DNA of 44,001 nucleotides, taken from Aldersonia kunmingensis (GTDB taxonomy: Bacteria; Actinomycetota; Actinomycetes; Mycobacteriales; Mycobacteriaceae). Positions 1 to 8,829 of this stretch are shown here, in pieces; position 1 is the stretch's first letter; every line of letters starts with the position of its first letter. The translations under genes were made by a program, and so were the position numbers. Below the pieces are notes generated by a model. The model saw nothing but the letters and a program-made list of their open reading frames with translations, searched no databases and had not been told where the DNA came from. The DNA is taken from assembly GCF_001646865.1 (NCBI RefSeq), contig NZ_LRRB01000238.1, positions 1-44,001 on the forward strand. The letters are read 5' to 3'.

Positions 1-293
1 GCGATCTTGTGCACCTTCTTGCCGATCAACTCCACGCCCGATTTGTTCACCGAACCCGTTGCCGGCACCAGTCCGGTGATCGCATCGATCAGCGTCGTCT
101 TGCCCGCGCCATTCGGGCCGATGAGGAAGCGCAGATCGCCCTGCAGCAGCGTGAGGTCGACATCGGACACCGCCTTGAACCCGTCGAAATCAACGGTCAG
201 TCCGCGGATTTCGAGGTAATCGCTCGACATCCCCGCATTGCCGCCGAAGACCGGCTCTGCCGAGGTGTGGGAGTCCGTTCCGGTAAAGATCAT
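1..293 (-). CDS. urtD: Urea ABC transporter ATP-binding protein UrtD (N-terminal part, cut by window edge)
   Basis: ATPase of the urea/short-chain amide importer, powering UrtBC at the cytoplasmic face. Only the first 97 codons are present. The translation runs MIFTGTDSHTS..., then YLEIRGLTVDFDGFKAVSDV, then the Walker A motif GPNGAGKTTLIDAITG. The signature motif and Walker B lie beyond the edge. The ATG at 293 overlaps the urtC stop (ATGA), so translation is coupled; an internal ATG at MSSDYLEIRG is an alternative start. The family assignment rests on the Walker A region and on the adjacent urtABC genes. urtE is expected to follow outside the window. Confidence 0.9.
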   Translation of the reverse strand, partial: MIFTGTDSHTSAEPVFGGNAGMSSDYLEIRGLTVDFDGFKAVSDVDLTLLQGDLRFLIGPNGAGKTTLIDAITGLVPATGSVNKSGVELIGKKVHKI

Positions 294-1426
294 CGTGCCT
301 CCACGGGAAGTTGTTCGGGCTCGGTCACCGGTGGTTCCTCGGGCGCAGGCGGTTTCGGCTCTCGCCGCAGACGCTTGCGCAGCGCCCAGATGCCGGCGAT
401 ACCGGCCGGGAAGAATCCGACCACCACGATGAACAACGCGCCCTGCAAGTAGATCCACCCGGACGGGAAGCGTTCGGAGAACGCGCTCTGCGCCCAGGCA
501 ACGCCGATCGCGCCGAGGACCGGCCCGAGCAGCGTCGCGCGTCCGCCGATGGCCACGCCGATCAGGAATGCGATGGAGGGCACCACACCGATATCGGCGG
601 GGGAGATGATCCCGACGATCGGCACGAACAGCGCACCCGCGATACCGGCGAAGAACGCCGCGACGGCGAACGCGACCACCTTGATATTGGCCGGGTCGTA
701 CCCGAGGAATCGCACTCGCTCTTCCTGATCCCGCACGGCAACAAGTAGTTCGCCGTAGCGGCTGTACATCAGCTGCCGTGTGATCGCGACGATGAGCAGC
801 AGGGTGGCCGACGCGATGAAGAACAGCATTTGCTTGTTCGCCGGGTCGCTGAGGTTGAACCCGAAGAAGGAGCGGAACCGGTTCAGCCCGGTGAATCCGC
901 CGATCGATTGTTGCCCGGTCAGGTAGATCGCGAGCGCCGCCGCGAGTGCCTGGCTGAGGATCGCGAAGTACGCGCCCTTGACCCTGCGCTTGAACACACC
1001 GAACCCGAGCAGTGCCGCGATAGCGGCGGGCAGCACGGCGATGGCGACCAGTGTCACGATCGGGGAGGCGAACGGTTGCCAATACCCGGGCAGTTCGCGG
1101 ATGCCCGCGATCTGCATGAAGTCGGGTACGTCGTCGTGACGCAGCTCGGCGTCGGCGATCTTGAGATGCATCGCCATGATGTACGCGCCGATCGCGAAGA
1201 AGACGCCCTGGCCGAGCGTGAGCATTCCGCCTCGGCCCCAGGCCAATCCGATTCCGGCGGCAACCATCGCGAAGCACAGGAACTTCGCCAGCAGGTTCAA
1301 TCGGAAGTCGGACAGCAGCGCTGGCGCGACCGCGAACAGCAGGACCGCGGCAACCGCGAATCCTGCGAACGTGCCTCGCCAGCCCGAGAGGAAGCCGAGG
1401 CGCGTGGAAAAGCGGGTCTCGCTCAT
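290..1426 (-). CDS. urtC: Urea ABC transporter permease UrtC
   Basis: Second membrane subunit of the UrtABCDE urea importer (LivM-type branched-chain amino-acid permease family). The 378-residue protein begins MSETRFSTRLGF and has about ten hydrophobic segments; the conserved block with RYGELLVAVRDQEERVRFLGYD is the cytoplasmic coupling loop of this family. The C-terminus is Pro/Glu-rich (KPPAPEEPPVTEPEQ). The start at 1426 is chosen because it overlaps the urtB stop by 4 nt, and the stop likewise overlaps the urtD start. Upstream open frame to 1927 is out-of-frame shadow of urtB and was excluded. Confidence 0.93.
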   Translation of the reverse strand: MSETRFSTRLGFLSGWRGTFAGFAVAAVLLFAVAPALLSDFRLNLLAKFLCFAMVAAGIGLAWGRGGMLTLGQGVFFAIGAYIMAMHLKIADAELRHDDVPDFMQIAGIRELPGYWQPFASPIVTLVAIAVLPAAIAALLGFGVFKRRVKGAYFAILSQALAAALAIYLTGQQSIGGFTGLNRFRSFFGFNLSDPANKQMLFFIASATLLLIVAITRQLMYSRYGELLVAVRDQEERVRFLGYDPANIKVVAFAVAAFFAGIAGALFVPIVGIISPADIGVVPSIAFLIGVAIGGRATLLGPVLGAIGVAWAQSAFSERFPSGWIYLQGALFIVVVGFFPAGIAGIWALRKRLRREPKPPAPEEPPVTEPEQLPVEAR

Positions 1427-2307
1427 GCCAGGCTCCTTGTCTTGACCGTGAACAGACCCTGCGGACGTACCTGAAGGAAGATCACGATCAGGACGAAGAG
1501 GATCACCTTCGCGATGGACGCGGTGGTGTTGTACTCGATGAACGAGTTGAGGATGCCGAGCGCGAACGCGGCGATGACGGCACCGCGCAGTTGGCCGAGT
1601 CCGCCGACAACGACCACAAGGAACGCGTCGACCACATAACTGGTGCCGATGGTCGAACTGGTCGAGCCGATCAACGTCAGTGCCACACCTGCGACACCCG
1701 CCAGGCCGGAACCGATGAAGAACGTGGTGATATCGGTGCGCCGACTCGACACCCCGCTCGTCTCGGCGAGGTCGCGGTTCTGCACGACCGCGCGAATGCG
1801 CCGTCCCATCGAAGTGCGCTGCAGCGCAAGCGAAAGCAGTGCCACGCACACCAGCGCGAGTACGAGGATGAAGATGCGGGTCTTCGGGACCACCGCGCCG
1901 AAAATCTCCACGCCGCCCGCGAGCCATTCGGGCGCAACGACATTCACCGCGGGCGCTCCGAAGATGTCGCGGGCGAGTTGTTGCAGGATGAGCCCGACGC
2001 CGAAGGTGACGAGCAGGGTGTCGAGAGGCCGGTGGTACATCCGCCGGATCAGCGTGACCTCGAGCAGTGCGCCCATCAATCCGCCGACCAGGAACCCGAT
2101 GAAAAGCGAGACGATCAGCGATACGCCGGCCGACGAGACGACCTTCTGCACCACATAGGTCGTGTAGCAGCCGGCCATGATGAACTCGCCGTGCGCCATA
2201 TTGATGACGCCCATCTGGCCGAATGTGAGCGCCAGGCCGAGCGCGGCGAGCAGGAGAATCGATCCCAGGCTGAGCCCGGTAAAGAGCTGTCCGACAAAGA
2301 CATCCAC
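1423..2307 (-). CDS. urtB: Urea ABC transporter permease UrtB
   Basis: First membrane subunit (LivH-type) of the urea importer. The 294-residue protein starts MDVFVGQLFTGLSLGSILLL and carries the family-typical GQMGVINMAHGEFIMAGCY segment in TM1-TM2 and the R-A-V-V-Q-N-R coupling loop with TSGV. Around eight membrane segments are visible. It lies 106 bp downstream of urtA, a gap filled by a long perfect inverted repeat (2330-2404), and overlaps urtC by 4 nt, so urtBCD translation is coupled while urtA is separated by an RNA structure. Confidence 0.95.
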   Translation of the reverse strand: MDVFVGQLFTGLSLGSILLLAALGLALTFGQMGVINMAHGEFIMAGCYTTYVVQKVVSSAGVSLIVSLFIGFLVGGLMGALLEVTLIRRMYHRPLDTLLVTFGVGLILQQLARDIFGAPAVNVVAPEWLAGGVEIFGAVVPKTRIFILVLALVCVALLSLALQRTSMGRRIRAVVQNRDLAETSGVSSRRTDITTFFIGSGLAGVAGVALTLIGSTSSTIGTSYVVDAFLVVVVGGLGQLRGAVIAAFALGILNSFIEYNTTASIAKVILFVLIVIFLQVRPQGLFTVKTRSLA

Positions 2308-2329
2308 CAGATGCCTCCCTTCCCTATGC

Positions 2330-2404
2330 GTGATGTGCGCGGCAGGTTGCGGTGCTAGCGGGGTCGCTACGCAGGCTCCGCTCCCGCCCTGCCGCGCACA
2401 TCAC
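2330..2404 (-). promoter_or_regulatory. Intercistronic stem-loop between urtA and urtB
   Basis: Perfect 17-bp inverted repeat (2330-2346 with 2388-2404) separated by 41 nt, starting 10 nt after the urtA stop in the direction of transcription. No T-run follows. In ABC operons such a hairpin after the binding-protein gene commonly protects the upstream mRNA or attenuates read-through, giving more binding protein than permease. That role is inferred here. Confidence 0.7.
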
Positions 2405-2413
2405 GACCAATGA

Positions 2414-3667
2414 CTAGCTGCCGCCGAGATCGCCGGCCCAGTCGTAGGTGGTCAGGTAGGGGTCCGGTGCGATCGGGCCGTTCGACTGCCAGACGGTGTA
2501 GATGAGGCCGTCGGGCCGGATCTCGCCGATGCGCGCCGTCTTGGTGATGTGGTGGTTGTCGCCGTCGATGGTGACGGTGCCCTCCGGCGCATCGAAGCTC
2601 ACGCCGTCGGCCGCGGCCTGAATATCGGCCACCGCAAACGAGTTCGCCTTCTCGACCGTGTTCTTCCACAGGTACACCGAGGTGTAGGCGGCCTCCATCG
2701 GGTCGGAGGTCGGCTTGTTCGCGCCGAAGCGGGCCTTGTAGGCATCGACGAACGCCTTGTTCGTCGGACTGTCCACGGTCTGGTAGTAGTTCCACGCAGT
2801 CAGCTGGCCCGCGATGTTCTGCGCGCCGATGCCGCCCACTTCTTCCTCGGCGATCGACACCGACACCACCGGCATATCGGCGGCCTTCAGGCCCGCGTTG
2901 GTGTACTCGCGGAAGAACGCGACATTGGAATCACCGTTGAGGGTGTTGAACACGGCGTCGGCGTCCGCGGCACGCACCTTGTTGACGATGGTGGAGAAAT
3001 CGGTGGAGCCGAGCGGCGTGTAGTCCTCGCCCTTGATCTCGATTCCGTTTGCCGCGGCGTAGGCCTTGATCTCACGGTTGGCCGTCTGCGGGAACACGTA
3101 ATCGCTGCCCACGAGGTACAGCGACTTCACGCCCTTTTCCTTGAGGTAGTCCAGCGCGGGCACGATCTGCTGGTTGGTGGTGGCGCCCGTGTAGAAGATG
3201 TTCTTGCTGTCCTCGAGGCCCTCGTACTGGACGGGGTAGTAGAGCAGCGAATTGTTGTCCTCGAACACCGGCAGCATCGCCTTGCGGCTCGACGAGGTCC
3301 AGCCGCCGAATACCGCTGCGACGCAGTCACTGCTGATCAGCTTCTCGGCCTTCTCGGCGAACGTCTTCGGGTCGGACGCACCGTCCTCCTCGACTACCTC
3401 GATCTTCTTGCCGAGCACGCCGCCCGAGGCGTTGATCTGGTCGATGGCGAGTGCGGTGGAATCACGCACCGTCACTTCACTGATCGCCATGGTTCCCGAC
3501 AGCGAGTGCAGCGAGCCGACCTTGATGGTGGGCGCCGAGGTGTCCACACAGGACGCGGCGGCGCTGGTTGTGCCGCTGTCATCCGCCTTCGAACCACAGG
3601 CGGTCAGCAGCACGCCGGCCAGCGCCAGCGCAACCGGCACGGCAAGTAGATGTCGAGAATCTGGCAT
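2414..3667 (-). CDS. urtA: Urea ABC transporter substrate-binding lipoprotein UrtA
   Basis: Extracytoplasmic urea receptor delivering substrate to UrtBC. The 417-residue precursor has a signal peptide ending in the lipobox LTAC (Cys about residue 24), followed by a Ser/Thr-rich linker and the FmdD/UrtA-type periplasmic-binding fold ([42 protein letters not shown], which are typical of urea/amide binders rather than LivK). I chose the ATG at 3667 because GGAGG sits 8 nt upstream; an in-frame ATG 15 nt earlier overlaps that GGAGG. First gene of the urt operon, divergent from fadE5; a GlnR-like half-site pair lies about 95 bp upstream. Confidence 0.95.
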   Translation of the reverse strand: MPDSRHLLAVPVALALAGVLLTACGSKADDSGTTSAAASCVDTSAPTIKVGSLHSLSGTMAISEVTVRDSTALAIDQINASGGVLGKKIEVVEEDGASDPKTFAEKAEKLISSDCVAAVFGGWTSSSRKAMLPVFEDNNSLLYYPVQYEGLEDSKNIFYTGATTNQQIVPALDYLKEKGVKSLYLVGSDYVFPQTANREIKAYAAANGIEIKGEDYTPLGSTDFSTIVNKVRAADADAVFNTLNGDSNVAFFREYTNAGLKAADMPVVSVSIAEEEVGGIGAQNIAGQLTAWNYYQTVDSPTNKAFVDAYKARFGANKPTSDPMEAAYTSVYLWKNTVEKANSFAVADIQAAADGVSFDAPEGTVTIDGDNHHITKTARIGEIRPDGLIYTVWQSNGPIAPDPYLTTYDWAGDLGGS

Positions 3668-4068
3668 CGAAACAGCCTCCATTCGCAGGGGTGTGCGAGG
3701 CGCACACTATGGAAGAACTGTTGCGGCTGAATGAATCTCGATGACGAGTTGATTGCCAGCGTTACGGGGCTGTGAACACGCTCGAATGGGCGCGGACAGC
3801 AGGTATTACGCGCCCGGGGCGCGGCGGCGAGGCGCCCGGGCGCTGCCTTATGGCCGCATATCAGCGTGCCAGGGTCCACCTCTGGGCGCTGGTGCGGCGA
3901 GCCCAGAATTCCTTGTGCTTACCGCCTATGGCAAGCAATTTCTCATGCGTGGACACCGTGCTGCGGAAGCGTCCAAGAAAGGCGAACCTAACTTCTACCT
4001 ACGGTTGCGGAGGGTTCCTGCGGTACAGCACGCTCGTTTCGACCGCGATTCAAGGAGGAAACGCAGCC
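3668..4068. other. Divergent intergenic region urtA / fadE5
   Basis: 401 bp without a credible gene. It holds the urtA ribosome-binding site, the GlnR-like site (3761-3776), a GC-rich 9-bp inverted repeat (GCGCCCGGG at 3810-3818 with CCCGGGCGC at 3835-3843), and a fadE5 ribosome-binding site (AAGGAGG near 4052). An open frame runs upstream in frame with fadE5 to 3772 but lacks homology to FadE5, and the SD motif marks the later start. I could not place the fadE5 promoter with confidence. Confidence 0.6.
3761..3776 (-). promoter_or_regulatory. GlnR-like site upstream of urtA
   Basis: On the minus strand the sequence reads TTCAC-N6-GTAAC, matching the AC-n9-AC core of actinobacterial GlnR boxes (gTnAC-n6-GaAAC). 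It lies 94 bp upstream of the urtA ATG, a plausible activator position. Only one pair is clear, so this is suggestive. GlnR control of urea uptake is established in related actinomycetes. Confidence 0.4.
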
Positions 4069-5904
4069 ATGGGGCACTACAAGAGCAATGTGCGCGACAT
4101 CGAGTTCAACCTGTTCGAGGTTCTCGGCATCGATAGCCTGCTCGACCAGGGCGGATATGGCGATCTCGATTCCGAGACCGCGCGCAACATCCTCGACGAA
4201 GTAGCCCGGCTCGCCGAGGGACCGGTTGCCGAGTCCTTTGCCGCTGCCGACCGGGATCCTGTGCGTTTTGATCCCGAAAACCACAGCGTTATCGTCCCGG
4301 AACCGCTGGCCAAAACAGTCGCCGCGGTGGCCGAGGCGGGCTGGTCGCGTCTCGGGGTGCCCGAGGGCATGGGCGGGATCCCTGCGCCGGCGGCGCTGCG
4401 CTGGGCGGCGATGGAAATGATCGTTGGCGCGAACTCGAACGCCGCGTTCTTCGACATGGGGCCCGCGATGGCGGCGGTCCTGTACACGGTCGGCACGCCC
4501 GAGCAACGGCACTGGGCCGAGTCGGGCTTCGAGCGCGGCTGGGCGGGGACCATGGTTCTCACCGAGCCTGACGCCGGGTCCGACGTGGGGGCCGGCCGCA
4601 CGACTGCGATCGAACAGCCCGATGGCACCTGGCACATCGAGGGCGTCAAGCGCTTCATCACGGGCGCGGACGTGGGCGATACCGCCGAGAACGTCTTCCA
4701 CCTCGTGCTCGCCCGCCCGCGGGGCGCCGGGCCGGGTACCAAGGGCTTGAGCCTGTTCTACGTGCCGAAGTACCACTTCGATCCGCAGACACTGGAACTC
4801 GGCGAGCGCAACGGCGTTTACGTCACCAACGTCGAACACAAGATGGGTTTGAAGTCGTCGCCCACCTGTGAACTCACCTTCGGCGCCACGGACCTGCCCG
4901 CGGTGGGCTGGCTCGTCGGCGATGTGCATGACGGCATAGCGCAGATGTTCATGGTGATCGAGAACGCCCGAATGACGGTGGGTGTCAAGGCAGCCGGCAC
5001 TCTGTCGACCGGCTACCTCAACGCGCTCGAGTACGCCAAGCAGCGTGTGCAGGGTGCGGATCTGACCCGGTTCACCGACAAGGCCGCACCGCGCGTGACC
5101 ATCACCCACCACCCGGATGTGCGGCGCAGTCTCGCCATGCAGAAGGCCTATGCCGAGGGCATGCGCAGCGTGTACCTCTACACCGCCGCGCATCAGAACG
5201 ACGATGTGGCGGAGCTGGTTTCGGGTGCGGATCCGGGGCTGGCCGCCAGGGTGAACGATCTGCTGCTGCCGATTGTTAAGGGCGTGGGATCGGAGCGCGC
5301 GTACGAGCTGCTCACGGAATCCCTTCAGACGCTGGGTGGTTCGGGCTACCTGCAGGATTACCCGATCGAGCAGTACATCCGTGACGCGAAGATCGACACC
5401 CTCTACGAGGGCACCACAGCGATCCAGGCCCAGGACCTGTTCTTCCGCAAGATCGCTCGCGACCACGGCACCGCGCTCGCCCACGTGGCCGGGCAGATTC
5501 GCTCGTTCATCGAGGGCGACACCGACAACGGCCGACTCAAGCGGGAACGCGTGCTGCTCGGCACCGCACTCGACGATGTGCAGGCGATGACGGCGACGTT
5601 GACCGGCTACCTGATGGCCTCGCAGGAGCAGCCCACCGAGATCTACAAGATCGGGCTCGGTTCGGTGCGTTACCTCTACGCGCTCGGAGACCTGCTCATC
5701 GCGTGGCGACTGCTGGTCGGCGCGCAGGTTGCGCATGCCGCACTCGATGGGGGTGCAGACGAGAAGGATCGGAATTTCTACACCGGAAAGGTTGCGGTCG
5801 CCTCGTTCTTCGCCAAGAACGTGCTGCCGAAGCTGACCGCGGTGCGGGGCGTGCTCGACAACCTCGACACCGAGATCATGGAACTCGACGAGGCGGCCTT
5901 CTAA
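4069..5904 (+). CDS. fadE5: Acyl-CoA dehydrogenase FadE5
   Basis: FAD-dependent acyl-CoA dehydrogenase that introduces the trans-2 double bond in fatty-acid beta-oxidation. The 611-residue product starts [20 protein letters not shown], nearly the same N-terminus and the same length as mycobacterial FadE5. The FAD/substrate segment [13 protein letters not shown] and the C-terminal [12 protein letters not shown] are present; the Glu in the latter is residue 447, the catalytic base position known for FadE5. The ATG at 4069 follows AAGGAGG by a good spacing. Monocistronic: a strong bidirectional terminator follows at 5928. Broad-chain-length activity is a property of the family, not read from this sequence. 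Confidence 0.95.
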   Translation: MGHYKSNVRDIEFNLFEVLGIDSLLDQGGYGDLDSETARNILDEVARLAEGPVAESFAAADRDPVRFDPENHSVIVPEPLAKTVAAVAEAGWSRLGVPEGMGGIPAPAALRWAAMEMIVGANSNAAFFDMGPAMAAVLYTVGTPEQRHWAESGFERGWAGTMVLTEPDAGSDVGAGRTTAIEQPDGTWHIEGVKRFITGADVGDTAENVFHLVLARPRGAGPGTKGLSLFYVPKYHFDPQTLELGERNGVYVTNVEHKMGLKSSPTCELTFGATDLPAVGWLVGDVHDGIAQMFMVIENARMTVGVKAAGTLSTGYLNALEYAKQRVQGADLTRFTDKAAPRVTITHHPDVRRSLAMQKAYAEGMRSVYLYTAAHQNDDVAELVSGADPGLAARVNDLLLPIVKGVGSERAYELLTESLQTLGGSGYLQDYPIEQYIRDAKIDTLYEGTTAIQAQDLFFRKIARDHGTALAHVAGQIRSFIEGDTDNGRLKRERVLLGTALDDVQAMTATLTGYLMASQEQPTEIYKIGLGSVRYLYALGDLLIAWRLLVGAQVAHAALDGGADEKDRNFYTGKVAVASFFAKNVLPKLTAVRGVLDNLDTEIMELDEAAF

Positions 5905-5927
5905 GACCGCTCACGGGTGCAAATTGT

Positions 5928-5959
5928 GTTCGTGGGGGCGAAGTTTCGCCCCCACGAAC
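5928..5959. terminator. Bidirectional terminator between fadE5 and the convergent gene
   Basis: Perfect 13-bp stem (5928-5940 with 5947-5959, GTTCGTGGGGGCG) and a 6-nt loop AAGTTT, followed by TAGTTTT on the plus strand. It sits between two convergent genes and can end both transcripts. Confidence 0.88.
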
Positions 5960-5985
5960 TAGTTTTGCCCATGGGGAACGGCGGT

Positions 5986-6843
5986 CTACGGCGTCGGCAA
6001 GTCCTCGACCTCGGACTCATCGATCGCAGGTAGCTCGATGGGCTGCCCGATATCGCTGATCCGGCTGATGTCGCCGTGGCCCTCGTCCATCCGGACGAGG
6101 TTGCCGTACTGGTCGATGATGACCTCGATCGAATCGGGCAGAGTGGCGACCAGCTGCTTGCGAAGATCGGTCAGCGCCTGTCCGCTGGCGCCGGGCACGA
6201 GGTGTTTGGCCTCGGCGTCGGCGAGTGCATTTTTGTCCTGAGTGAGCGTGTACCGGGTTGCGTCGACCCCGTCGAAGGTGACCGGGCCGGTCTCGATGAC
6301 CTCGGTCGCCGCCTCGACGTACGCATTCAGGTACTCCGGGTCGAGGACGACCGCAGTGGACGCGAACGGTCCATCAGTGGCAGAGCTCTTGTACCAGACG
6401 CCGGGTTCCATGCTGAGCGCCTTGGCGCCCTTCTCGAATCGCATGTACACCGAACCGTCGCGAATGACGCTGTCCGCCTGGCCGTACTCGAGGCTCGCAC
6501 CGGTGGTGACGACGATGCCGTTGGCGTAATCGATCCGAGCGTCGGTGGGGCGCTTGCCGTTCTTCTCCATCGAGACGTGGATGGAACTCGACGTCGCGGA
6601 TTCGAATGCCGCCGCAACGGTTTCGGCCGGCGTCGGTCCATCCGAACTCGTGGACGCGTCGTCGCCGCCCGTTGTAACGATAGTGATGCCGACGCCTGTG
6701 AGTACCACGGCTGCGGTAGCGGCTCGGGCGATCCGCCAGGTCCGCTTCTTCTTCGAATCTGTCTCCGGCTGACCGGCATTCGCGGCAGGCTGGGGTTCGT
6801 CCAACTGCGCTGTGCTGCCGGACGGGTGCTGCTTTTGGTTCAC
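5986..6843 (-). CDS. Membrane-anchored LppX/LprG-like protein (downstream twin)
   Basis: Predicted cell-envelope protein of 285 residues. It has a cytoplasmic Gln/Pro-rich N-terminus, a KKKR cluster, one membrane helix at about residues 38-58 (IARAATAAVVLTGVGITIV) and an extracellular domain resembling the LppX/LprG lipid-binding fold (repeated beta segments, DGVDATRYTLT, LPDSIEVIIDQYGNLVRM). No lipobox Cys is present, so it is an anchored rather than lipidated version. GTG start preceded by GGGGGAAGA. It is a tandem paralogue of the next gene upstream, 47 bp away, with matching DG-DATRY, LPDS-E and G-PIE-P-IDES motifs. Carrier function for envelope lipids is inferred from fold resemblance only. 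Confidence 0.75.
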   Translation of the reverse strand: MNQKQHPSGSTAQLDEPQPAANAGQPETDSKKKRTWRIARAATAAVVLTGVGITIVTTGGDDASTSSDGPTPAETVAAAFESATSSSIHVSMEKNGKRPTDARIDYANGIVVTTGASLEYGQADSVIRDGSVYMRFEKGAKALSMEPGVWYKSSATDGPFASTAVVLDPEYLNAYVEAATEVIETGPVTFDGVDATRYTLTQDKNALADAEAKHLVPGASGQALTDLRKQLVATLPDSIEVIIDQYGNLVRMDEGHGDISRISDIGQPIELPAIDESEVEDLPTP

Positions 6844-6890
6844 TCTTCCCCCGAAGTCCTTGTGTTGTTGAGGTTTCCGCGTGTCTGCGA

Positions 6891-7730
6891 CTAGCGAGTC
6901 GGCATTGGAACGACGGTGGACTCGTCGATGGTCGGCACCTCGATGGGCTTGCCGAAGTTGTCGAAACGCGTGATGTTCCGGCCCTCCACGATTTGAACGA
7001 TGCGACCGGCATCATCGATGGCGTATTCGACCGAATCGGGCAGCGAGGCCATCGCCTGGGTGCGGAACGTGCTCACGTCCACGCCGCTCGACTTGATCAG
7101 CGTGCCCAGATAGTCCACCACCGCGTTCTTGTCGAGCGTCACGACGTAACGCGTCGCGTCGGTGCCATCGACGTCGACCGTGCCCGACTCGACGATGTTC
7201 GGGGAAGCGGAGATAACCGTGTCGAAGTACTTCGGGTCGAGCATGGAACTCGCGAGAGTCATTGTGCTGTCTGCGGATCGGTACCACGTGTTGGGCTGGA
7301 TCGGCCCGATGCCCTGTTCGTAGCGGATGTACACCTGCTGTGCGCCCTCGCCGCGAATCACAACCGCGACCTTCCCGAAGCGGGCCGTCGTGGTCTCGCC
7401 GTAAATGACGTGGTCGCCGAAGTCGGCCTGCGTCTCGGTGGTGTTGCCCTCGGCCGTCGTGGCATGTGAGCGCACGGTTCCGGCATCGTGCATGACCTTC
7501 ACCGCGGCCCGGACCTTCTCGGCCGGCGTGGAGGCGGCCTCGAACACCGCGGAGTTCACGCTGTCATCGTCGCCGCCGCTGGTCACGGCCCAGGCGGCTC
7601 CTGCGCCGACCGCGAGCGCAACGACGACGGCGCCGATGATCACCGGCGTGCGTCGACTCTTGCTCGGTGCTGCGGCGTCGTATGGCGCCGGGTTCTGCTG
7701 TTCCTGCTCTGGCGCCTGCTGCTGGCTCAT
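6891..7730 (-). CDS. Membrane-anchored LppX/LprG-like protein (upstream twin)
   Basis: 279-residue twin of the gene that follows it. N-terminal Gln/Pro-rich cytoplasmic tail, SKSRR, one membrane helix at about residues 31-51 (VIIGAVVVALAVGAGAAWAV), an acidic GGDDDS linker and an extracellular domain with DGTDATRYVVTLDKNA, LPDSVEYAIDDAGRIVQI and a PIEVPTIDES end that mirror the paralogue. ATG preceded by GGGGGAAT. First gene of a two-gene operon; the 87 bp upstream contain a run of G blocks (7795-7815). Function unknown; a lipid- or glycolipid-binding role would follow from the LppX/LprG relation, if real. Confidence 0.75.
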   Translation of the reverse strand: MSQQQAPEQEQQNPAPYDAAAPSKSRRTPVIIGAVVVALAVGAGAAWAVTSGGDDDSVNSAVFEAASTPAEKVRAAVKVMHDAGTVRSHATTAEGNTTETQADFGDHVIYGETTTARFGKVAVVIRGEGAQQVYIRYEQGIGPIQPNTWYRSADSTMTLASSMLDPKYFDTVISASPNIVESGTVDVDGTDATRYVVTLDKNAVVDYLGTLIKSSGVDVSTFRTQAMASLPDSVEYAIDDAGRIVQIVEGRNITRFDNFGKPIEVPTIDESTVVPMPTR

Positions 7731-7817
7731 ATTCCCCCGATGTTCGATTCCGCCGGTGTCCCCGGTAGGGCCGAATGGCCCAGCGGATAGTAGCGGGGGT
7801 GGGGGCGGGGGGCGGAG

Positions 7818-8741
7818 TCAGGCGGAATCCGCCGCCGCGGCCTCCAGCGAGGTAGGCGGAGATGATTCGGCGGCCGTTGCTGGAGATGACTCTGCCGAGC
7901 CGAAATCGGGCGAATCGCAACCTGTCTCAGGCTCGGGCCACGGCACCTGCATGCACTCGTCGAATGACGGGATTGCCCCGGGAGGATCGGAGCGCTCGAT
8001 GAGGAGGGCGATGGTGTCGAGCAGAGCCCCGATGCGGAGATCGAAAGGTGTCGCTCCGTTGTCGAATGCGCCGACGGTCCACAGCCGCGTCATCGTCGGG
8101 AACCGGGTCGGGTCGAAAGTGTTCTGCCAGAAGTCGGTTTGCGCGGCCCAATACGCCTCGTAGTCCGTGCCCTGCGCGCGCTGGTCGGCGTCCTCGGCCG
8201 CGGCGGCCCGGGCGAACCCGGAGACGGCCTGATTGAGAATAGAGATGGTCTCGACCACCTGGGTTGCGGTGAGTCCGGTGTCGATCAGAATCCGAAAGCC
8301 TGCCTCCTCGGCCTCGAACACGTGTGGCGCCAACGGCATTCGCCAGCTGTTCACCGATAGCAGCCAGGGGTGCGCGCGCATCAGGGCGAACGATCCGCGG
8401 GCATATGCCTCGAGCGCGGCGCGCCATGGCAACTCTGCTTCGGGCAAGGCGAAATCGGCATAGGCCCGGTCGATCATCGCGTCGATGAGTAGGTCGCGGC
8501 CCGGCACGTGCGAATAGAGCGTCATAGTTCCGACGCCGAGGGCGCGGGCTACCGAGCGCATGGATACCGCGTCGAGGCCGTTCTCGTCGGCCACCGCAAC
8601 CGCGGCATCAACGACCTGGGCCCGGTTCACGCGCGCTGGCCTGCCGCGGGCCGACGTGGCTGTCGGCGGCTCCCAAAGTGGCGCAAACCTGCTGTTTCCG
8701 GCCGGGACCGGAGTGGTTTCGGTGGGTTCGGTGTCGGCCAT
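7818..8741 (-). CDS. TetR family repressor, divergent from DrrAB-type exporter
   Basis: 307-residue TetR regulator. After a Pro/Thr-rich lead comes the helix-turn-helix domain (NRAQVVDAAVAVADENGLDAVSMRSVARALGVGTMTLYSHVPGRDLLIDAMIDRAY, residues about 40-95) and a TetR_C_1-type ligand/dimer domain (WRAALEAYARGSFALMRAHPWL). The C-terminal 35 residues are low-complexity Ser/Ala/Glu. ATG at 8741 follows GGAGGTGGGC; longer frames upstream run through the exporter promoter and were dropped. Divergent with the ABC exporter genes, sharing about 58 bp, which is the usual layout for a local repressor that releases on binding a drug or exported metabolite. Confidence 0.88.
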   Translation of the reverse strand: MADTEPTETTPVPAGNSRFAPLWEPPTATSARGRPARVNRAQVVDAAVAVADENGLDAVSMRSVARALGVGTMTLYSHVPGRDLLIDAMIDRAYADFALPEAELPWRAALEAYARGSFALMRAHPWLLSVNSWRMPLAPHVFEAEEAGFRILIDTGLTATQVVETISILNQAVSGFARAAAAEDADQRAQGTDYEAYWAAQTDFWQNTFDPTRFPTMTRLWTVGAFDNGATPFDLRIGALLDTIALLIERSDPPGAIPSFDECMQVPWPEPETGCDSPDFGSAESSPATAAESSPPTSLEAAAADSA

Positions 8742-8781
8742 GCCCACCTCCAGAAAATTCACGTTGCGCGTATTTATCGTG

Positions 8782-8829
8782 CAGCGTACCGTAAATCTCG
8801 TGGACAATCCGGTACAGCGTACGGAAAAT
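8782..8829 (+). promoter_or_regulatory. Promoter and probable TetR operator for the ABC exporter
   Basis: Two near-identical 15-nt direct repeats, CAGCGTACCGTAAAT (8782-8796) and CAGCGTACGGAAAAT (8815-8829), are centred 33 bp apart, with the palindrome GTAC-AGC-GTAC at 8812-8822 over the second. A TACCGT -10-like element (8787-8792) lies 7 nt before the in-frame GTG at 8800, fitting a leaderless transcript. Operator use by the divergent TetR is inferred. Confidence 0.5.

Noticed and set aside
3771-3786. Second CRP/GlxR site in the urtA-fadE5 gap
   Set aside because: TGTGAACACGCTCGAA has only the left half-site; the right half does not match.
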